The position numbers were made by a program, and so were the translations under genes. The notes under the pieces were generated by a model. It did not search any database. It was given only the letters and a program-made list of their open reading frames with translations, and had not been told where the DNA came from. Below, in pieces: positions 59,746-64,000 of a DNA stretch of 64,000 bases. Origin of the DNA: Rehaibacterium terrae (GTDB lineage: Bacteria; Pseudomonadota; Gammaproteobacteria; Xanthomonadales; Xanthomonadaceae); the NCBI RefSeq assembly GCF_014202935.1, contig NZ_JACHHX010000006.1, positions 62,001 through 126,000 of the forward strand, given 5' to 3'. Every line of letters starts with the position of its first letter. The first letter of the stretch is position 1.

Positions 59746-60225
59746 TCAGTGCTCGACGCCACCGTCGCCGTGCACGTGTCCGTGCTCGATCTCCTCCGGC
59801 GTGGCCTCACGCACATCGACGATCTCGATGTCGAAATGCAGGTCCTTGCCGGCCATCGGATGGTTGAGATCGACGTCGACCACGCTCATGCCGACCTTGA
59901 GCACGCTCACCGCACGCGGGCCATAGCTGGTCTGCAGCACCACCTGCATGCCCGGCTGCAGGCGCTGGCTGCCGAAGTGCTTCTTCGGGATGCGCTGGAC
60001 CAGCCCTTCCCGACGTTCGCCGTAGGCCTCGGCGCAAGGCACGGTCACTTCGAAGCGCTCGCCCTTTTCGCGGCCGAGCATCGCCGCCTCCAGGCCCGGG
60101 ATGATGTTCCTGTGGCCGGTCAGGATGGCCAGCGGCTGACCGTCGAAGGATGACTCGCGGCTCGGCTGGCCGGCTTCGGCGACGGCGTAGTGGAAGCGGA
60201 CGACGTGGTTGTTGGCGATCTTCAT
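59746..60225 (-). CDS. slyD: FKBP-type peptidyl-prolyl isomerase SlyD
   Basis: 159 residues. FKBP domain (MKIANNHVVRFHYAVAEAG, then PLAILTGHRNIIPGLEAAMLG) with the inserted IF chaperone loop (YGERREGLVQRIPKKHF) of SlyD. The C-terminal tail is short and His-containing (EHGHVHGDGGVEH), a possible nickel site, poorer than the E. coli tail. Confidence 0.93.
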   Translation of the reverse strand: MKIANNHVVRFHYAVAEAGQPSRESSFDGQPLAILTGHRNIIPGLEAAMLGREKGERFEVTVPCAEAYGERREGLVQRIPKKHFGSQRLQPGMQVVLQTSYGPRAVSVLKVGMSVVDVDLNHPMAGKDLHFDIEIVDVREATPEEIEHGHVHGDGGVEH

Positions 60226-60328
60226 GGTGCGGAGGCCGGAACGGGATGGGCGGCGCGACGGGCGCCAGGATGGGATGGGAGGCCCGGGCGATCGGCGCGG
60301 GATGCGCCGACGCGACGGATGCGGCAAG

Positions 60329-60880
60329 ATGCGGGCCGTGAGCAACGTCGCCGCGCATTATCCCGGCCGCATCGTCCCGGCGCCACTTCTGCGCGCCGCC
60401 CTGCCCTCCCTCCTGCTGCTCGCCGCACTGCTGCTGGCGGCCTGCGGCGGCGCGCCCAGGCGCGCCGAACCGCCCGGCCACGCCCGCCCCGGCGCGACCG
60501 CGCCGCTGGCCAACGACGTGCTGATGCGCGCCATCGGCCTGGTCGGCACACCCTACCGCTACGGCGGCAACACGCCCGAGGGCGGCTTCGACTGCAGCGG
60601 CCTGATCGGTTACGTCTTCCACGACGCCGCCGGCCTGCGCCTGCCGCGCAGCACCGCACAGATGGCGGCACTGGACCGGCCCAAGGTATCGCGCGACCGG
60701 CTCGCGCCCGGCGACATCGTCTTCTTCGGCCGGCGCGGCAGGGTCGACCACGCCGGGATCTATGTCGGCGAAGGCCGCTTCGTGCACGCGCCCAGCACCG
60801 GCGGCACGGTCCGGCTGGACGCGCTCGATGGCCACTACTGGCGCGACACCTACCTGTTCGCGCGACGGGTGCTGCGCTGA
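60329..60880 (+). CDS. NlpC/P60 family peptidoglycan endopeptidase lipoprotein
   Basis: 183 residues. The lipoprotein signal ends LLLLAALLLAAC. The NlpC/P60 domain keeps the catalytic Cys in TPEGGFDCSGLIGYVF, His in RVDHAGIYVGEGRFVHAPST and the third residue nearby. It cleaves D-glutamyl-meso-DAP bonds in peptidoglycan. ATG 60329 is used; GTG 60338 is possible. Its 3' end overlaps the convergent DUF454 gene by 31 bases. Confidence 0.9.
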   Translation: MRAVSNVAAHYPGRIVPAPLLRAALPSLLLLAALLLAACGGAPRRAEPPGHARPGATAPLANDVLMRAIGLVGTPYRYGGNTPEGGFDCSGLIGYVFHDAAGLRLPRSTAQMAALDRPKVSRDRLAPGDIVFFGRRGRVDHAGIYVGEGRFVHAPSTGGTVRLDALDGHYWRDTYLFARRVLR

Positions 60881-61302
60881 CCGGCCGCCAGGGTCGGCCC
60901 CGCCTCCGCGACCGACCCCGAGGCGCATGACGATGGTTCGGGCCGTCGCCACAGCCACACGCCGACCACCGCCATGATTCCGGTGCCGGTCGCCCACATC
61001 CACAGCCGGGCCGGACTCAGCCACATCAGCAGCGAGCACAGCGCCATCATCCCCAGCGCCAGGCGCTTGGCGCGCCGGCTGACCGCGCCATGCGCCTCCC
61101 AGTCGCGGATCATCGGCCCGAAGGTGCGATGCGCCAGCAACCAGGCGTGCAGCCGCTTGGAACCGCGCGCGGCGCAGAACGAGGCCAGCAGGATGAAGGG
61201 CACGGTCGGCAGGCCGGGCACGAGCACGCCGATCGCACCCAGGCCGAGCGCGACCCAGGCAGCCGCCAACCAGAGCCAACGGACGATGCGGGACGACGTC
61301 AT
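60850..61302 (-). CDS. DUF454 (YbaN-like) membrane protein
   Basis: 150 residues with three to four transmembrane helices. WVALGLGAIGVLVPGLPTVPFILLASFCAARGSKRLHAWL is the family core. Function unknown. ATG 61302 (MTSSRIVRWLWL). Confidence 0.88.
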   Translation of the reverse strand: MTSSRIVRWLWLAAAWVALGLGAIGVLVPGLPTVPFILLASFCAARGSKRLHAWLLAHRTFGPMIRDWEAHGAVSRRAKRLALGMMALCSLLMWLSPARLWMWATGTGIMAVVGVWLWRRPEPSSCASGSVAEAGPTLAAGQRSTRRANR

Positions 61303-61362
61303 GACGCGACAAGGATAGCCGCGCAGACGCGGCCGCGCCCGGCCGGCGCCACACGTCACCCC

Positions 61363-61956
61363 TCAGCCCCCGGCCGGCAGCCGGCAGGCCATGAGCCAGT
61401 CCTTCTGCGGATCGGTGCCGACATGAAACACGGCGGTGCCGATCGTCTCGAAGCCGTGCTTGCGGTAGAAGCGGATCGCCCGCGGCGCCTGCTGCCAGAC
61501 GCTCAGCCAGAGCGCATCGGCGCCGCGCTCGCGAGCGGTCGCCTTGGCCGCCTCCATCAGCGATGCCGCCCAGCCTCTACCGTGCAGATCGCGGCGCAGA
61601 TAGAAACGTCGCATCTCCACCGGCGCCTGCGCCTGCAGCGCCTCGGGCGCCGGCTGGCCGAACACCAACTGGGCGTAGCCGGCGTAATCGCCGGGCGGGC
61701 CGATCACCAGCGTCACGCAGGCCGGGTCGGTCAGCTCCCGGGACTGGCGGGCGGCGCTGAAGTGGTGGCGGACGTGGGCCAGCACGTCCTCCTGCCGGCT
61801 GCCGTGGCCGAAGGCGTCGAGAAAGGCATGCGCCATGAAGCGGCTCAACAGCGCCGCCTCCGCCGTCCGGGCGCGGCGGATCGACGGCAGGCCCTCGAAG
61901 GGCGCGGCCCCGCCTGTCCTGTCCCCTGCACGGGGCATCGCATGTCGCTCGTTCAT
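61363..61956 (-). CDS. GNAT-family N-acetyltransferase
   Basis: 197 residues. The acetyl-CoA-binding motif is MRRFYLRRDLHGRGWAASLMEAA and the C-terminal RAIRFYRKHGFETIG is typical of GNAT proteins. The substrate cannot be inferred. ATG 61956 is taken; ATG 61938 is a second choice. The 208 bases to the next gene show no other feature. Confidence 0.88.
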   Translation of the reverse strand: MNERHAMPRAGDRTGGAAPFEGLPSIRRARTAEAALLSRFMAHAFLDAFGHGSRQEDVLAHVRHHFSAARQSRELTDPACVTLVIGPPGDYAGYAQLVFGQPAPEALQAQAPVEMRRFYLRRDLHGRGWAASLMEAAKATARERGADALWLSVWQQAPRAIRFYRKHGFETIGTAVFHVGTDPQKDWLMACRLPAGG

Positions 61957-62164
61957 CGGGACAGCCCCCTCCGGTGGTGGCGCGGGCGGTCGTGACCGGG
62001 TACTGCCGGCTCCCGGTGGCGGACCGGGCGCCCCGTCGGCGCGCGCCGTCGCGCATCGATCGGAAAAGGCCCCTGGCGGTGGGCAGCGCGCCAACAGGGT
62101 GCCGCGAACGGCACCGGTTCCGCCGCTCCGTATTCCTTCGCACGCAGGCCGGGGCGGGGAGCGG

Positions 62165-62701
62165 TCACGAGGCGGCCTCCTCACTCTCGACCCGGCCGCG
62201 TTCATGCATCCGCGCATGCAGGGCCTGGCGCTGCCGCGCCAGCGCGCCGGCATGGGCCAGCCGGCCCGCGTGGTCGCCCGGCGGCGGCCCCAGCGCCAGC
62301 CGGAATGCGCAGAAATCGGCGTAGGCCTCGAGCGTATGGCGCAGCCGGCGCAGCATCAGCGCCAGCATGATCGCGTCGTCGATCAGGCCGATCACCTCGA
62401 TGTGGTCCGGGATCATGTCTTCCGGATCGCTGAAGTAGGCCAGTGCCTGCAGGACCTGTTCGCGATCCTCGCGCGGCAGCCCCCAGGCCTCGTCCTCGAC
62501 CATCAGGATCAGCCGCTGCACCTCGCACAGCTGGCGACGGACGAAGCCCGGCGCCGTACCGATCGGCAGCTGATCGAGCGCGTGCTTGGCGCCGTCGATG
62601 ATGTCGCACTCCTCGGCGCAGGCAACCCGCTGCACCGCCCGGGCCGTGGCCTCGCGGAAGCGCTGCAGGTCGTCCGGCTCGAGTTCGAAGACAATGCGCA
62701 C
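62165..62701 (-). CDS. DUF1232 (YkvA) family protein
   Basis: 178 residues. The DUF1232 core ALAYFSDPEDMIPDHIEVIGLIDDAIMLALML is clear near residue 105. The rest is helical. Function unknown. GTG 62701 has a strong ribosome site (GGGGAGGG) seven bases upstream and is preferred over a longer start at 62770. Confidence 0.82.
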   Translation of the reverse strand: MRIVFELEPDDLQRFREATARAVQRVACAEECDIIDGAKHALDQLPIGTAPGFVRRQLCEVQRLILMVEDEAWGLPREDREQVLQALAYFSDPEDMIPDHIEVIGLIDDAIMLALMLRRLRHTLEAYADFCAFRLALGPPPGDHAGRLAHAGALARQRQALHARMHERGRVESEEAAS

Positions 62702-62851
62702 GCGGCCCCTCCCCCGATCGCATCGCGTGAAGAAGGGGTGAAAGATAGCCCCAGTCCCGCCCCGGGTCACGCGGCGCGTTTTTGACCGCGATCAGGTCGT
62801 TGCCGGCCACGGCGGGCACAATGGGAACACATCCGTCTCGTGGAGGGCACC

Positions 62852-63748
62852 ATGGACCGCATCCGCACCATCCTCGCCGCCACCGATTTCTCCGCTCATG
62901 CCGAGCTGGCCACACAACGCGCCGGATTGCTGGCGCGCGATCTGGATGCCGGACTGGAGCTGATCCACGTCCACACCGGGCTCGGCCCCGGCCCGATCTG
63001 GAGCGACCCGGGCGGCGGCGTGCTGATCGACGAGAGCCGCATCGTCGAAAACCTGCGGGAGCGGCTGGAAACCGTGCGCGAAGCCCTGCAGCGGAAGTAC
63101 TCGATCACGGCGCATGCCATCATCCAGACCGGCACCGTCCACCGCCGCGTGCACGAGCGCGCCCGCGACGTGCAGGCCGACCTGGTGGTGATCGGCGCCA
63201 CCGGCGCGGGCGCCATCGCCCGTCGCCTGTTCGGTTCGCGTGCGCAGACGCTCGTTCGAACCGCGCAGCGACCGGTGCTGGTGGTACGGCAACCGGTCGC
63301 CGATGCCTACCGTCGGGTGCTGGTCGCCACCGACTTCAGCGACGATGCGGAGCGCGCCGCACGCCTCGGCATGACCCTGGCGCCCGAAGCCGCCTTCACC
63401 TTCCTCACCACGCTGGACCTGCCCGCCCACCACTCCGAGCCGGTGATGGGCCTGGACGAAACGGAACGCGCCGCCCGCCTGCAGGCGGCCCGCGAGCATG
63501 CCCGCAAGCAGCTTCGCGCCCTGGCCGACAAGCATGGTCATGAGGCCTCGGCCATCCTGGTCCGCGACGGCCGCGCCGCCGACGAGCTGCCGGACATCGC
63601 CCGCGAAATCGACGCCGAGCTGCTGTGCATCGGCGCCCACGGCAAGAGCCGGCTGGAGGCCGGCCTGCTCGGCAGCACCAGCCTGCACGCCGTCGCCGAG
63701 GCGCCCTGCGACGTGCTGGTGGCACCGCACCGGGCGGAGGACACATGA
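62852..63748 (+). CDS. Tandem-domain universal stress protein
   Basis: 298 residues made of two UspA domains, one starting RTILAATDFSAHAELATQRA, the other VLVATDFSDDAERAARLG. Each ends with an ATP-binding loop (GATGAGAIARRLFGSRAQTLVR and GAHGKSRLEAGLLGSTSLHAV). Two-domain USPs respond to oxidative, redox and starvation stress. GGAGGG precedes ATG 62852. The following Usp gene overlaps by four bases. Confidence 0.9.
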   Translation: MDRIRTILAATDFSAHAELATQRAGLLARDLDAGLELIHVHTGLGPGPIWSDPGGGVLIDESRIVENLRERLETVREALQRKYSITAHAIIQTGTVHRRVHERARDVQADLVVIGATGAGAIARRLFGSRAQTLVRTAQRPVLVVRQPVADAYRRVLVATDFSDDAERAARLGMTLAPEAAFTFLTTLDLPAHHSEPVMGLDETERAARLQAAREHARKQLRALADKHGHEASAILVRDGRAADELPDIAREIDAELLCIGAHGKSRLEAGLLGSTSLHAVAEAPCDVLVAPHRAEDT

Positions 63749-64000
63749 ACCGCCCGCTCCGCACCCTGCTCGCCTGCACCGACTTCTCCCCGCATGCCAC
63801 CCAGGCCGTGCACCGCGCCGCGCGGCTGGCGGGAGCGCACGCTGCGACGCTGGTACTGGCGCACGCCTACGACGCGCCGACCATCGTCCCGGCCTGGGGC
63901 GACCCGGGCGGCGGCGCCTGGGTCAGCGAGGAGCAGGTCAGCGAAGGCCTCCGCGAGCGGCTGCAGCGCGAGGGCGCCGAACTCGCCACCGAGTACGGCA
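63745..64000 (+). CDS. Universal stress protein (partial, runs off right edge)
   Basis: 85 codons are visible, starting MNRPLRTLLACTDFSPHATQ. It resembles the first domain of the preceding gene (TDFS, then AWGDPGGG paralleling IWSDPGGG), so the two appear to be paralogues from a tandem duplication. ATGA overlap at 63745 indicates coupling. Confidence 0.9.
   Translation, partial: MNRPLRTLLACTDFSPHATQAVHRAARLAGAHAATLVLAHAYDAPTIVPAWGDPGGGAWVSEEQVSEGLRERLQREGAELATEYG

Overview
This is a GC-rich (roughly 70 % by eye), gene-dense chromosomal segment. Gene order points to a gammaproteobacterium of the order Lysobacterales (Xanthomonadales). The marker blocks are tig-clpP-clpX-lon-hup-(tRNA-Val, tRNA-Asp)-ppiD, yafS-type methyltransferase-rnhA-dnaQ beside gloB-mltD, queA-tgt-yajC-secD-secF near suhB/trmJ, and a Kdo kinase of the KdkA type. 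Intergenic repeats (GGGAATC-type heptamers, GGAGCGGCTTCAGCCGCGACC-type palindromes) resemble those familiar from this order. The genus cannot be fixed from the sequence alone. No phage, insertion sequence, CRISPR array, integrase or plasmid gene was seen, so the window looks like core chromosome.

Layout. 1-2.2 kb: the N-terminal part of dnaX (cut by the left edge), divergent from tRNA-Ser(GGA) and the 4.5S SRP RNA; a perfect 65-bp copy of the 3' half of the SRP RNA gene follows. 2.2-5.9 kb: a tightly overlapping six-gene unit, kdkA-MBL hydrolase-moaA-moaC-moaD-moaE. 5.9-7.9 kb: an LPS heptosyltransferase-type enzyme, DUF6165 protein, tRNA-Ser(CGA). 7.9-12.6 kb: PP2C phosphatase, dnaQ, rnhA, methyltransferase, gloB, mltD. 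12.7-23.1 kb: fabI, ppiD, hup and the protein quality-control genes lon, clpX, clpP, tig, with seven tRNA genes. 23.3-30.5 kb: an M13-family metallopeptidase homologue with a ruined zinc site, rapA, rhomboid protease, 2OG oxygenase, alkyltransferase-like protein, YbjN-like protein. 30.6-37.9 kb: phosphate uptake (pit with its PhoU-like partner, then phoU-pstBACS) and exoD. 38-46.2 kb: asnB, a membrane GGDEF/EAL protein paired with a PhnD-like binding protein, trmJ, suhB, a small Omp85-type protein. 46.5-52.7 kb: secF, secD, yajC, tgt, queA. 52.9-64 kb: N-formylglutamate amidohydrolase, gor, DadA-like oxidoreductase, secreted amidohydrolase, DUF418 protein, slyD, NlpC/P60 lipoprotein, DUF454, GNAT, DUF1232 and two universal stress proteins (the second cut by the right edge).

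How the genes fit together. The quality-control block combines folding (trigger factor, PpiD, SlyD) with proteolysis (ClpXP, Lon); lon has its own sigma-32-like promoter. SRP RNA, SecDF-YajC, PpiD and the Omp85-like protein belong to the protein export path. The phosphate block pairs a low-affinity (Pit) and a high-affinity (Pst) system, each with its PhoU-type partner, and a Pho-box-like site lies before pstS. moaACDE builds molybdopterin from GTP.

The most unusual features are the partial SRP RNA duplication, the catalytically dead-looking M13 protein, the PhnD-like/GGDEF-EAL pair that resembles an orphan ligand-sensing module, and a dense set of palindromic intergenic repeats. I did not find a clear novel defence or mobile system.
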